A stretch of 44,526 nt of DNA from Prochlorococcus sp. AG-363-O16 (lineage in GTDB: Bacteria > Cyanobacteriota > Cyanobacteriia > PCC-6307 > Cyanobiaceae), in assembly GCA_003280095.1 (NCBI GenBank), contig QCGA01000010.1, positions 1 through 44,526 of the forward strand. Reading direction: 5' to 3'. Position 1 is the first letter of the stretch. Each line of letters opens with the position of its first letter. Positions 22,751-33,323 of the stretch are shown here, one piece after another. Made by a program: the position numbers and the translations under genes. The notes beneath the pieces are model-generated. The model did no database searches. It had not been told where the DNA came from and worked only from the letters and a program-made list of their open reading frames with translations.

Positions 22751-25700
22751 CTAATCATCGTCGTAATCAGAAACTCCTAGCGACTCATAAGTTGGTCTAC
22801 TTGGCGTGCTCCTTCGCGGATTAACATCTTGCATAAGATCAACCTCTTTACCTTCATCGGTATAAACAGCAATATCTAAACCTAAGGATTGAAGTTCACG
22901 CATCAATACCTTGAAGGACTCTGGCGTTCCTGGCCGTGGAATAGGTTTGCCTTTGACAATTGCGTTGAGGGCCTCATTACGCCCTTGCATGTCATCAGAC
23001 TTGACTGTTAGAAGCTCCTGAAGAGTGTAAGCGGCTCCATAGGCCTCTAAAGCCCAAACTTCCATCTCACCAAGGCGTTGGCCGCCCTGTTGAGCCTTAC
23101 CTCCAAGTGGCTGCTGTGTGACCAAAGAATATGGACCGGTCGAGCGGGCATGAATTTTGTCATCAACCAAGTGCACCAGCTTGAGGATTTGTGCGTAGCC
23201 AACAGTTACAGGTTGGTCAAATGGTTCACCTGATCTTCCATCAATCAGCTGAAGCTTCCCAGGGTTATTCGGGTCATAAACCCAATCTTTACCTGGTTGT
23301 TTTGCAGCCTCCTTTAAATAAGCCTCGACTGTTTGTTGGGACTTTTCCGCCCCATACATTTCATCAAAAGGTACAACCTTTACTCGGCAGTCCAGATTTG
23401 CCGCAGCCCAACCCATTAGGCACTCAAAAACCTGACCAACATTCATGCGACTTGGCACGCCTAAAGGATTAAGCACAATGTCTACTGGGGTTCCATCAGG
23501 CAAGTAAGGCATATCTTCTCGTGGAAGAATTCGACTAATAATTCCTTTATTGCCGTGACGCCCAGCCATCTTGTCTCCAACCTGAATCTTCCTTCTTTGT
23601 GCGACATAAACCCTGACCACCATGTTTGCTCCAGGGGGCAATTCATCACCTTGTTCACGTGTATAAATTCGGACGTCAACTACTCGACCTCGCTCAGTAC
23701 TTGGAACTCTCAGAGAGTTATCACGAACATCCCTTGCTTTTTCACCGAAGATTGCACGTAAAAGTTTCTCTTCTGGCGGCTGATCTGATTCACCCTTAGG
23801 AGTAACTTTACCAACAAGAATATCCCCACTTTCTACAAAAGCTCCTATCCGAATTATTCCCATCTCATCCAAGTTGCCCAGACTTTCTTCCGCCACATTT
23901 GGAATTTCTCTTGTAATTTCTTCAGGTCCTAATTTTGTCTGTCTAGCCTCAATTTCATATTTTTCGATGTGTACGGAAGTATATAAATCGTCTTTAACCA
24001 AACGTTCACTAACCAAGATTGCATCCTCATAATTATATCCTTCCCAAGGCATATAAGCGACCAAAACATTTTGACCTAAAGCAATTTCACCTCCCTCACA
24101 AGCAGAGCCATCAGCTAAAACTTGTCCGATGATAACTGGATCTCCTTGCCTAACAATAGGACGCTGATTTAAACACGTATCTTGATTAGATCTCTGATAC
24201 TTCTGTAGATAATGAGTATGGTCAATACCATCTTCGTCACGCACAACAATAGCAGTCGCATCAACGAAAGTAACTGTCCCATTTACTTTTGAGATTGGGA
24301 CCATTCCTGAATCTCGTGCGACCTGAGGTTCAAGCCCAGTACCAACCAATGGCCTTTCAGGACGCAAAAGTGGAACAGCCTGACGCTGCATATTTGATCC
24401 CATTAGAGCCCTGTTCGCATCATCATGCTCTAAGAAAGGAATTAATGATGTGGCTACGGAAATGACCTGAACCGGGGAAAGTTGAACATAGTCAACTTGC
24501 TCAGGTGGAACCTTCTCGAAATCTTGTCTATATCGAACTGGAATCAACTCTGCAAGTATCTTTCCATTTTGATCTGTCGCAACATCTCCTGGTGCAACCC
24601 GACATTCATCTTCTAGATCAGCGGACAAATAAATTGGATCGCCCTCTTTAGCCACTCGACCTTCTTCAACCTTCCAAAATGGTGTTTCAATAAATCCATA
24701 TTGATTAACTCTTGCATGCGTCGCCAAGGAATTAATCAAGCCAGCATTAGGGCCTTCTGGAGTTTCTATTGGACATAAACGTCCATAATGTGAAGGGTGA
24801 ATATCTCTAACTGCAAAACCTGCTCGCTCCCTAGTTAAACCTCCTGGTCCAAGAGCGGAGATTCGACGCTTATGTGTAAGCTCAGCCAGAGGATTTGTTT
24901 GATCCATAAACTGACTTAACTGGCTAGAACCGAAGAACTCTTTAACAGCAGCCACAAGAGGCTTGGGGTTAACAAGTTGAGCCGGGGTAAGAGAATCAGT
25001 CTCCCCAACTGTCATTCTTTCCTTGATAATTCTTTCTAATCTATTTAACCCAACACGTACTTGGTTCTGCAATAATTCCCCAACTGATCTGACTCTCCTA
25101 TTACCAAGATGATCAATATCATCTAAAGTGGCTCCACCTACATCTAACTCTAGGTTGATTAGATAATCAAGCGTAGATAGTACATCTTCATGGGTTAAAG
25201 TTCTAACGTTATCAGGTATAGTTAGACGAAGTTTCTTGTTAATTTTATAGCGTCCAACCCTACCTAAATCATATCTTTTAGGATCAAAAAATCTAGTTTG
25301 AAGAAGTTGCTGTCCGCCACTTACTGAAGGGGGCTCTCCTGGACGTAATTTCTTATATAATTCCAATAATGCTTGGTCTTCAGAACTAATACCTTCTTCG
25401 TTTGCAGCATCAATAGACTTTTTGTAATACTCAGGATGCCTTAATTTATCAACAACATCATTATCCGATAATCCCATTGCTCTCATAAGAACGTGAGCAT
25501 TTATCTTTCTAGTCTTGTCAACTCGAACATGTAAAAGTCCATTCTTATCGGTTTCAAACTTGAGCCATGCACCACGATTTGGTATCACACTGGCATTGTA
25601 TGTTCTACGTCCGTTCTTATCCTGCTCATCTTTAAAATAAACACCTGGACTACGGACTATTTGATTAACTATTACTCTCTCTGCTCCATTAATAATGAAT

Positions 25701-26044
25701 GTACCCCGCTCTGTCATTAAAGGGAGCTCGCCTATAAAAACCTCCTGTTCCTTTATCTCTCCAGTCTCTTTATTAACCAAACGACAAGTTACATACATCT
25801 GAGAAGCAAAAGTTGCGTCCCGCCTCTTCGCTTCTTCAACATCATGGCGAGGTCGCTTCAAGCGATACTCACTACCCACGAAATGGAGCTCTAACTTGCC
25901 TGTGTAATCGGTAATAGGAGAAAAGCTCTCCAGCTCTTCGATTAATCCCTTTTCCAAAAACCACTTAAAACTAGCCCGCTGAACCTCTACTAGATCAGGG
26001 AGATAAGTACCGGTCTTTGAGACCTGAATCTCGCTTCTACTCAT
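22751..26044 (-). CDS. rpoB: RNA polymerase beta subunit (RpoB)
   Basis: Catalytic beta subunit, 1097 residues from ATG 26044 ([18 protein letters not shown]). The frame extends 23 codons upstream to 26113, but that extension is not typical, and cyanobacterial RpoB proteins begin a few residues before the [10 protein letters not shown] motif. Conserved segments include the fork/rifampicin region [37 protein letters not shown] near the active site, and the C-terminal switch region with [13 protein letters not shown]. It is first in rpoB-C1-C2, with tatD and rpsT further upstream on the same strand. Confidence 0.97.
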   Translation of the reverse strand: MSRSEIQVSKTGTYLPDLVEVQRASFKWFLEKGLIEELESFSPITDYTGKLELHFVGSEYRLKRPRHDVEEAKRRDATFASQMYVTCRLVNKETGEIKEQEVFIGELPLMTERGTFIINGAERVIVNQIVRSPGVYFKDEQDKNGRRTYNASVIPNRGAWLKFETDKNGLLHVRVDKTRKINAHVLMRAMGLSDNDVVDKLRHPEYYKKSIDAANEEGISSEDQALLELYKKLRPGEPPSVSGGQQLLQTRFFDPKRYDLGRVGRYKINKKLRLTIPDNVRTLTHEDVLSTLDYLINLELDVGGATLDDIDHLGNRRVRSVGELLQNQVRVGLNRLERIIKERMTVGETDSLTPAQLVNPKPLVAAVKEFFGSSQLSQFMDQTNPLAELTHKRRISALGPGGLTRERAGFAVRDIHPSHYGRLCPIETPEGPNAGLINSLATHARVNQYGFIETPFWKVEEGRVAKEGDPIYLSADLEDECRVAPGDVATDQNGKILAELIPVRYRQDFEKVPPEQVDYVQLSPVQVISVATSLIPFLEHDDANRALMGSNMQRQAVPLLRPERPLVGTGLEPQVARDSGMVPISKVNGTVTFVDATAIVVRDEDGIDHTHYLQKYQRSNQDTCLNQRPIVRQGDPVIIGQVLADGSACEGGEIALGQNVLVAYMPWEGYNYEDAILVSERLVKDDLYTSVHIEKYEIEARQTKLGPEEITREIPNVAEESLGNLDEMGIIRIGAFVESGDILVGKVTPKGESDQPPEEKLLRAIFGEKARDVRDNSLRVPSTERGRVVDVRIYTREQGDELPPGANMVVRVYVAQRRKIQVGDKMAGRHGNKGIISRILPREDMPYLPDGTPVDIVLNPLGVPSRMNVGQVFECLMGWAAANLDCRVKVVPFDEMYGAEKSQQTVEAYLKEAAKQPGKDWVYDPNNPGKLQLIDGRSGEPFDQPVTVGYAQILKLVHLVDDKIHARSTGPYSLVTQQPLGGKAQQGGQRLGEMEVWALEAYGAAYTLQELLTVKSDDMQGRNEALNAIVKGKPIPRPGTPESFKVLMRELQSLGLDIAVYTDEGKEVDLMQDVNPRRSTPSRPTYESLGVSDYDDD

Positions 26045-26127
26045 GCGGAGTAATGCGGGTGAGAATGTTTTACAAGGCCTGGATGAAGCAACAAAGGCGT
26101 TCTGTCCAATCAAGAAGAGTCATAATG

Positions 26128-26160
26128 CAAAGAAAGCAGACCCCTTAAAGGAAGTCTGCC
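26128..26160 (-). terminator. Candidate terminator/attenuator between tatD and rpoB
   Basis: On the minus strand GCAGAC (26159-26154) pairs with GTCTGC (26141-26136) around a loop containing a further partial TTCC/GGGG pairing, and is followed by TTTCTTT. It lies about 85 nt upstream of rpoB and could end transcription from rpsT-tatD or attenuate read-through into rpoB. Confidence 0.5.
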
Positions 26161-26309
26161 GTGCAGCGTGACTCAGAGATTTTGGATCAGATCGGCTGAC
26201 TTAGACAATGCACCACAAGGGTAAAGATGCCTCCGGCAGCAGGAACGCAGAGTAACTACGTCTTAGCCAGACCAATTATCCATCTTACACTCAAAGCTAT
26301 CAGACTAAT

Positions 26310-27107
26310 TTATGGCAATGAAAACAATCGCCGCGCATTAGCTGTTGTAGTAGAAGCAACAGAAGCTAATGACTCAGAGCGCAATTCGGCAACTCGAGAA
26401 GCCACTGCCTCAACAAAAGCAGGTTCGTTCCTCTTTCCCCTTCTAGGAACTGGAGCAAGAAAAGGGCAATCTGTTTCTACCAAGTACCGATCAGAAGGAA
26501 CCTCTCGAGCGCAAGCATGAATCTGCTCAGCCTTTGGGAAGGTGACAGTGCCACTAAAACTGATATACAAACCTAAATCTAAGAAATGATTCATTTCCTC
26601 TAAAGTCCCTCCCCAGCAATGCATTACACCTTTAGGGCAAGAATCTTTTTTATCTCGATGACGCAGTTCCTGAAGCATCGGTTCGGCGGCCTCTCGGCAA
26701 TGAATTATTACCGGCAAGTCAAGTTCTACTGCTAAATCCAACTGCGGTTTGAGTATTTTCAATTGTTCTTGCAAATTAGATTCTCTAAATAAATCCAATC
26801 CAAGCTCACCAATTGCCACAACACGCCGATCTTGAATAACAGCGTTGCGAAGGACCGACTCCGTATCCTCCACCCATGACTTTGTGTCTAGAGGGTGCAC
26901 GCCAACTGAATAGCGCATCTCAGGAAAACGATCCGCCAATTTTCTAATTTCAGGAATCTCTGACGGTTCAACACAAGCATGTAAGAGACTGACAACGCCT
27001 GCATTACGCCAGCGATCTGCTACATCATCCAAATCATTGTCAAAATTGCGAAAGACAATGTGACAATGGCTATCTATCAAATTTGGAGTTGACAAAACTC
27101 TAATCAA
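26310..27107 (-). CDS. tatD: TatD family metal-dependent hydrolase
   Basis: TIM-barrel metallohydrolase with 3'-5' exonuclease or deoxyribonuclease activity in characterised members. Metal ligands are visible in DSHCHIVF (HxH), GELGLD (Glu), VIHCREA (His), MHCWGG (His) and VETDCPFL (Asp). Length 265 residues, normal. The open end has no ATG: TTG at 27107 or the TTG at 27095 (giving MSTPNLIDSHCH, closer to typical family N-termini and preceded by AGAG) are the start candidates. It sits between rpsT and rpoB on the same strand. Confidence 0.87.
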   Translation of the reverse strand: MIRVLSTPNLIDSHCHIVFRNFDNDLDDVADRWRNAGVVSLLHACVEPSEIPEIRKLADRFPEMRYSVGVHPLDTKSWVEDTESVLRNAVIQDRRVVAIGELGLDLFRESNLQEQLKILKPQLDLAVELDLPVIIHCREAAEPMLQELRHRDKKDSCPKGVMHCWGGTLEEMNHFLDLGLYISFSGTVTFPKAEQIHACAREVPSDRYLVETDCPFLAPVPRRGKRNEPAFVEAVASRVAELRSESLASVASTTTANARRLFSLP

Positions 27108-27159
27108 ATAAACTTATTTGTATATCTTGACTGTTTATTGCATCTTTATAAAAACAAAT

Positions 27160-27180
27160 CTCAAGAATCTACCGTTTGAG
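27160..27180 (-). terminator. Weak hairpin after rpsT
   Basis: CTCAA and TTGAG form a five-pair stem with an 11-nt loop just downstream of rpsT, followed on the minus strand by ATTTGTTTTT. The stem is short, so this is only a possible terminator. Confidence 0.28.
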
Positions 27181-27194
27181 CAACAAAGAACTAC

Positions 27195-27521
<327 letters not shown>

Positions 27522-27603
27522 CTAAACAATAGCTCAGCACGTGCTTTAACTTGACTCAAGCAATACAAAGGAACAAGCTCTAACTTAATTAAAGATTGAG
27601 AGG

Positions 27604-28947
27604 TTGCTGAAATTGACGCATCGCAACCAAGCAAAGGCGAACCAACCAAACTGGCTCATCAAGTGTGTCAGCAATGCTAACGACGCGAAATCAGAGCTTC
27701 TAAGACTGACTAACCGTACAAGTGGTCGCTCACAAAAAGAAGCAACTGCAATCGTGGATGAAATTCTTCACAGAATCCGTGTTGATGGCGATGTGGCCCT
27801 AAGAGAATTCACAAAGCGTTTTGACGGGACTTGTCCCACATGCCTGAAAGTAAAGCCTGAGGTGCTTGAAGAAGCATGGGAGAAGACTCCAGAAGAACTT
27901 CGAGCCGCCCTGAAGTTAGCTCATGATCGCATTAGAGATTTCCATAACTTCCAACATCCGCAGAACCTCTCAATAGAAGGGATTTACGGAGAAACTCTTG
28001 GTAGACGTTGGCGACCTATTCAAAAAGCAGGGATTTATATACCTGGAGGGAGGGCTTCTTATCCAAGCACTGTCCTGATGAATGCGATTCCAGCCAAAGT
28101 CGCAGGTGTAGAAAAAATAGTTATGGTTTCACCTCCAGGTCCAGAGGGGAAGCTCAACAAAATTGTATTAGCTGCTGCGTTTTTAACTGGAATTGATGAA
28201 TTAATAACTGTTGGAGGTGCCCAAGCTATTGCAGCACTAGCTTTTGGGACAGAAACGGTACCGAAAGTCGATGTCATCACTGGCCCAGGTAATTTATATG
28301 TAACCCTGGCAAAGAAGGCTGTTTATGGTCAGGTAGGCATTGATTCACTAGCAGGTCCCAGTGAGGTTTTAATAATTGCCGATGACTCTGCCGTAGTTGA
28401 ACAAGTTGCAGCTGATCTTCTTGCACAGGCAGAACATGATCCTCTCGCCGCCGCAATACTTTTGACAACAAGCAAAGAACTCGCTGCAGCTCTGCCAACT
28501 CAATTAGAATCTCAACTCAAAGGACATCCTCGAGAAGAAATCTGCAAAGCAGCACTAAGAGATTGGGGACTAATAGTTATTTGTGAAAATTTAGAAACTT
28601 GTACTGAATTAAGCGATTACTTTGCTCCAGAACATCTTGAACTATTAGTTAAGGGCCCTAAACAACTAGCAGAAAAAATAAATCATGCTGGAGCAATCTT
28701 CATAGGTCCTTGGACACCTGAAGCTGTTGGGGATTATCTTGCAGGTCCAAATCACACATTACCAACTTCTGGGACAGCGAGGTTCAGCGGGGCACTCTGT
28801 GTGGAGACCTTTTTAAGAAGTACTTCGATTATTGAATTCAACCAAAAGGCTCTAGAAGCTACTCAAGTGGCAATCAAGAATTTGGCCGAGAGCGAAGGTC
28901 TTCATAGCCATGCAGAATCAGTCGAGATTAGACTAGTTAAGCCTTAG
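27604..28947 (+). CDS. hisD: Histidinol dehydrogenase
   Basis: NAD-dependent, zinc-containing enzyme that oxidises L-histidinol to L-histidine in two steps, the end of histidine synthesis. Motifs include [46 protein letters not shown] with zinc-site residues, and [16 protein letters not shown]. The start is not an ATG: TTG at 27604 abuts a GAGAGG sequence, while TTG at 27613 has that element at a proper 9-nt spacing and may be the real start. It converges on rpiA with an 11-nt overlap of coding ends. Confidence 0.94.
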   Translation: MLKLTHRNQAKANQPNWLIKCVSNANDAKSELLRLTNRTSGRSQKEATAIVDEILHRIRVDGDVALREFTKRFDGTCPTCLKVKPEVLEEAWEKTPEELRAALKLAHDRIRDFHNFQHPQNLSIEGIYGETLGRRWRPIQKAGIYIPGGRASYPSTVLMNAIPAKVAGVEKIVMVSPPGPEGKLNKIVLAAAFLTGIDELITVGGAQAIAALAFGTETVPKVDVITGPGNLYVTLAKKAVYGQVGIDSLAGPSEVLIIADDSAVVEQVAADLLAQAEHDPLAAAILLTTSKELAAALPTQLESQLKGHPREEICKAALRDWGLIVICENLETCTELSDYFAPEHLELLVKGPKQLAEKINHAGAIFIGPWTPEAVGDYLAGPNHTLPTSGTARFSGALCVETFLRSTSIIEFNQKALEATQVAIKNLAESEGLHSHAESVEIRLVKP

Positions 28948-29650
28948 GGAGACTACGAACTCCAGCCACTCCATCAATTATCTCTCCCACTAAAACCTCA
29001 TCTGTAAGGTTAACGAACAGACCATTCTCGAGCACTCCAGGAATATTATTAATTTTCGATTCCAGTTGAACCGGATCATCAATACCTCCTGTAATACGTA
29101 CATCAAGTATTAGATTTCCCTGATCAGTAACAACTGGACCCGCTTTACGAATTCCCATTCGTAAAACACATTCACTTCCAAGTTCTTCAAGAGTTTTTTT
29201 GACCGTTATCCATGCACCTGGCAAGACCTCTACAGGAAGTAAAAAATCAACATTAAGCCGTTCAACAATCTTTGTGGAATCAACAACCACTACAAACCTT
29301 TGAGCCATTGTTGCTACTAACTTCTCCTGAACATGACATGCCCCTCCTCCTTTAATTAGCTGAAAGGAAGGGTCCACCTCATCCGCACCATCTATAGCTA
29401 AATCAATTTGACCAACGCTATTAAGACTTTTCAAAGGAATCCCCAGATCACCCGCCAAAACTTCTCCTTGAAAAGATGTTGGGACTCCAACAACATTTTT
29501 AAGCTGTCCCGAAGCGATCTTGCTCCCAAGAGCCTGAATCATCAATGCAGCTGTTGACCCTGATCCAAGTCCCACAACCATTCCATTTTGAATTTGCTCA
29601 ACAGCTGCCAATGCAACTGCTTGCTTCATTTCAGCTTGAAGATTGGACAT
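28937..29650 (-). CDS. rpiA: Ribose-5-phosphate isomerase A
   Basis: Interconverts ribose-5-phosphate and ribulose-5-phosphate in the Calvin and pentose phosphate pathways. Length 237 residues. GLGSGST at 27-33, the catalytic DGADEVDP at 87-94 and KGGGA at 100-104 are the canonical motifs of the A-type enzyme. It starts with ATG, 41 nt downstream of the HtrA stop on the same strand, and ends inside the hisD 3' end. Confidence 0.96.
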   Translation of the reverse strand: MSNLQAEMKQAVALAAVEQIQNGMVVGLGSGSTAALMIQALGSKIASGQLKNVVGVPTSFQGEVLAGDLGIPLKSLNSVGQIDLAIDGADEVDPSFQLIKGGGACHVQEKLVATMAQRFVVVVDSTKIVERLNVDFLLPVEVLPGAWITVKKTLEELGSECVLRMGIRKAGPVVTDQGNLILDVRITGGIDDPVQLESKINNIPGVLENGLFVNLTDEVLVGEIIDGVAGVRSLPKA

Positions 29651-29691
29651 CGCTACAGAATGTATTTATAGGCGAGACCGTAGCAAGGAGT

Positions 29692-30987
<1,296 letters not shown>

Positions 30988-31013
30988 TTACATTGGATAT
31001 GTGCCTGACGGGT

Positions 31014-31084
31014 ACCTCCTTAGGGAGGCAGGGAACTCCTAAATCCGGTCGGGCAAGCGTCCGACGCTATTCCTGCTCTTGCCT
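31014..31084 (+). promoter_or_regulatory. Structured leader upstream of rimP
   Basis: GC-rich stretch between the divergent htrA and rimP genes. Helix A is CCTCC (31015-31019) with GGAGG (31024-31028), loop TTAG. Helix B is GTCGGGC (31048-31054) with GTCCGAC (31059-31065), loop AAGC; it contains one G-U pair, so it is fully paired only in plus-strand RNA. GCAGGgAA (31028-31035) pairs with TTCCTGC (31070-31076) and encloses helix B. Alternatives that compete with B are AGCGT/ACGCT (31056-31060, 31064-31068) and GGCAAG/CTTGCC (31052-31057, 31078-31083). It ends 10 nt before the rimP ATG. No poly-T follows, so it is not a simple terminator. Confidence 0.5.
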
Positions 31085-31093
31085 AGCCCAAAC

Positions 31094-31546
31094 ATGCCTG
31101 ATTTAGAAACCCTTGCCTCGACAACGGCTTCTGAAAACGGTTACGAACTTTGTGGCTTGCAATTGCTGACCCATTTAATTCCTATGACCCTTCAGGTGCA
31201 AATACGTCAAGCTAGTGGCAATGATGTTTCTCTGGACGACTGCGCAAACCTAAGCGGTCCAATGGGCATAGCTATTGAGAATTCAAACCTCCTTTCTGCG
31301 CCATATGTGCTCGAGATCAGCAGCCCAGGCATTGGAGATACACTTAAAAGTGATAGGGACTTCAAAAGCTTTAATGGATTTCCTGTAAAGGTTGTTTTTA
31401 AAAATAAAGAAGGATCTGAACTTCAAGAAAATGGTCTATTACATGAATGTTCTTCTAGTCATGTAAACCTCAACATCAAAGGTCGAATAAAACAAATCGA
31501 ACGTAATGATGTCATTTATGTTCGTTTAACCACTTCAACCGACTAA
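31094..31546 (+). CDS. rimP: Ribosome maturation factor RimP
   Basis: Needed for 30S subunit maturation. The ATG at 31094 gives 150 residues, a typical length; an upstream in-frame TTG at 31079 would add five. The N-terminal domain shows the GYELCGLQLL strand and the SLDDCANLSGPMG segment, and the second half carries YVLEISSPGIGDTLKSDRDF, the strongest RimP motif. It is first in the rimP-nusA-ylxR-infB operon. Confidence 0.94.
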   Translation: MPDLETLASTTASENGYELCGLQLLTHLIPMTLQVQIRQASGNDVSLDDCANLSGPMGIAIENSNLLSAPYVLEISSPGIGDTLKSDRDFKSFNGFPVKVVFKNKEGSELQENGLLHECSSSHVNLNIKGRIKQIERNDVIYVRLTTSTD

Positions 31547-31599
31547 TCGGTATTTAATCCCTTTCGTCTCTCCACCCACACCTCCTCCTTCCATCATCG

Positions 31600-32985
31600 A
31601 TGGCACTAGTTCTACTCCCAGGCCTTAACAATCTGATCGAAGACATAAGTGAGGAGAAGAAACTCCCCACACAGGTTGTTGAAGCTGCTTTGCGGGAAGC
31701 GTTATTAAAAGGTTATGAAAGATATAGAAGAACGCTTTATATAGGAATTAGTGAAGACCCTTTTGAAGAAGAATATTTCAACAATTTTGATGTGGGCCTT
31801 GATTTAGAGGAAGAAGGCTATCGAGTCCTTGCAAGCAAAATCATAGTCGAAGAAGTTGAAAGCGAAGACCACCAAATCGCTCTGAATGAAGTAATGCAAG
31901 TCGCTGAGGATGCGCAAGTCGGAGATACTGTTGTCCTTGATGTGACGCCAGAAAAAGAAGACTTCGGCAGAATGGCTGCATCTACAACAAAGCAAGTTTT
32001 AGCTCAGAAACTTCGGGATCAGCAAAGGCGCATGATTCAAGAAGAGTTTGCTGATCTTGAAGATCCTGTCTTAACAGCAAGAGTAATTCGTTTTGAAAGA
32101 CAATCAGTAATTATGGCAGTCAGTTCAGGTCTTGGGAGACCTGAAGTCGAAGCTGAGCTCCCAAGGCGAGATCAATTACCAAATGACAACTATCGAGCCA
32201 ATGCAACTTTTAAGGTTTTCCTCAAAGAAGTTAGCGAGGTGCCTAGACGAGGGCCCCAATTATTCGTCAGCAGGGCAAATGCAGGCTTAGTTGTCTATTT
32301 ATTTGAAAATGAGGTTCCTGAAATTCAAGAAGGTTCAGTACGAATTGTTGCTGTTGCTCGCGAAGCGAACCCTCCTTCTCGTTCGGTTGGTCCCAGGACA
32401 AAAGTTGCAGTAGATAGCATTGAAAGAGAAGTAGATCCTGTTGGGGCATGCATAGGCGCAAGAGGATCTCGAATACAACAAGTCGTGAATGAACTTCGCG
32501 GAGAAAAAATCGATGTAGTGCGTTGGTCATCAGACGCTAGTGAATACATTGCAAACTCCCTGAGTCCTGCACGAGTAGAGGTTGTACGTCTAGTAGACCC
32601 CGCAGGACAACATGCACATGTACTCGTTCCTCAAGATCAATTGAGCCTCGCCATAGGACGAGAAGGGCAAAATGTACGTCTAGCAGCAAGACTTACTGGC
32701 TGGAAGATAGATATCAAGAATTCTCAGGAATATGATCAAGCAAGCGAGGATTCAGTGGTAGCAGAATTGATCGCTCATAGGGAAGAGGAAGAGGCGCTTC
32801 AAAAAGATGCAGAAGAACGTCTAGCAGCAGAGCAAGCTACCCGGGCTGAAGAAGATGCAAGGCTCAGAGAGTTGTATCCTTTGCCAGAAGATGAAGATCA
32901 AGAGGAAGTTGAGCCAGAAGAAACTGAAGAAGAACAACAAGAGTCCATCATTAATACAACTCAAGAGGAGGACGAGGCCCGGTGA
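31600..32985 (+). CDS. nusA: Transcription termination/antitermination factor NusA
   Basis: Binds RNA polymerase and nascent RNA to control pausing, termination and antitermination. Of 461 residues, the N-terminal polymerase-binding domain covers about 1-125, then an S1 domain (about 130-200), then two KH domains with VGACIGARGSRIQ and SLAIGREGQNVRLAARLTGW. A strongly acidic tail of about 75 residues follows; the Pro/Glu-rich end may be unstructured. It starts with ATG 53 nt after rimP and its stop overlaps ylxR as GTGA. Confidence 0.96.
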   Translation: MALVLLPGLNNLIEDISEEKKLPTQVVEAALREALLKGYERYRRTLYIGISEDPFEEEYFNNFDVGLDLEEEGYRVLASKIIVEEVESEDHQIALNEVMQVAEDAQVGDTVVLDVTPEKEDFGRMAASTTKQVLAQKLRDQQRRMIQEEFADLEDPVLTARVIRFERQSVIMAVSSGLGRPEVEAELPRRDQLPNDNYRANATFKVFLKEVSEVPRRGPQLFVSRANAGLVVYLFENEVPEIQEGSVRIVAVAREANPPSRSVGPRTKVAVDSIEREVDPVGACIGARGSRIQQVVNELRGEKIDVVRWSSDASEYIANSLSPARVEVVRLVDPAGQHAHVLVPQDQLSLAIGREGQNVRLAARLTGWKIDIKNSQEYDQASEDSVVAELIAHREEEEALQKDAEERLAAEQATRAEEDARLRELYPLPEDEDQEEVEPEETEEEQQESIINTTQEEDEAR

Positions 32986-33311
32986 ACCAACATCCCATCC
33001 TTCGTCGTTGTATTGCTTGTCGAAAGCTAGTTGACCGAAAACAGCTTTGGCGTGTGGTTCGTGATTTCAAGGATGGAGTAGTTCTTGATATAGGCATGGG
33101 TCGATCTGCATATCTATGTCAAAGTCAGAGCTGTCTAAAAGAAGCACATCGCCACAAACGTCTACAGAAATCCCTGCGTTGCCAGGTCCCTGTCAGCATT
33201 GTGGAGATACTGCAAAAACGACTGAGTCAACCCAATGATTCAGGCGTTGAGGCAAGATTACAAATGGCACAATCAATTTTGGAGCCCCCTAGTCCCAATC
33301 AACTGGACTGA
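32982..33311 (+). CDS. ylxR: YlxR / DUF448 RNA-binding protein
   Basis: Small basic protein of 109 residues between nusA and infB, the conserved position of the YlxR family, whose members bind RNA or RNase P. The RRCIACRKLVDRKQLWRVVR segment and GRSAYLCQSQSCL are typical of the fold. The start is a GTG overlapping the nusA stop (GTGA at 32982-32985). It ends 12 nt before infB. Confidence 0.88.
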   Translation: MNQHPILRRCIACRKLVDRKQLWRVVRDFKDGVVLDIGMGRSAYLCQSQSCLKEAHRHKRLQKSLRCQVPVSIVEILQKRLSQPNDSGVEARLQMAQSILEPPSPNQLD

Positions 33312-33323
33312 CAGGAGAACTTA

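Noticed and set aside
26227-26520. A 97-codon plus-strand frame starting in the rpoB leader.
   Set aside because: Most of it runs antisense through the end of tatD, and its composition follows the tatD codons.
31014-31022. The 16S-like anti-Shine-Dalgarno string ACCTCCTTA as a fragment of rRNA.
   Set aside because: Only nine bases match and no flanking 16S sequence is present, so it is not an rRNA remnant; kept only as part of the leader hairpin.
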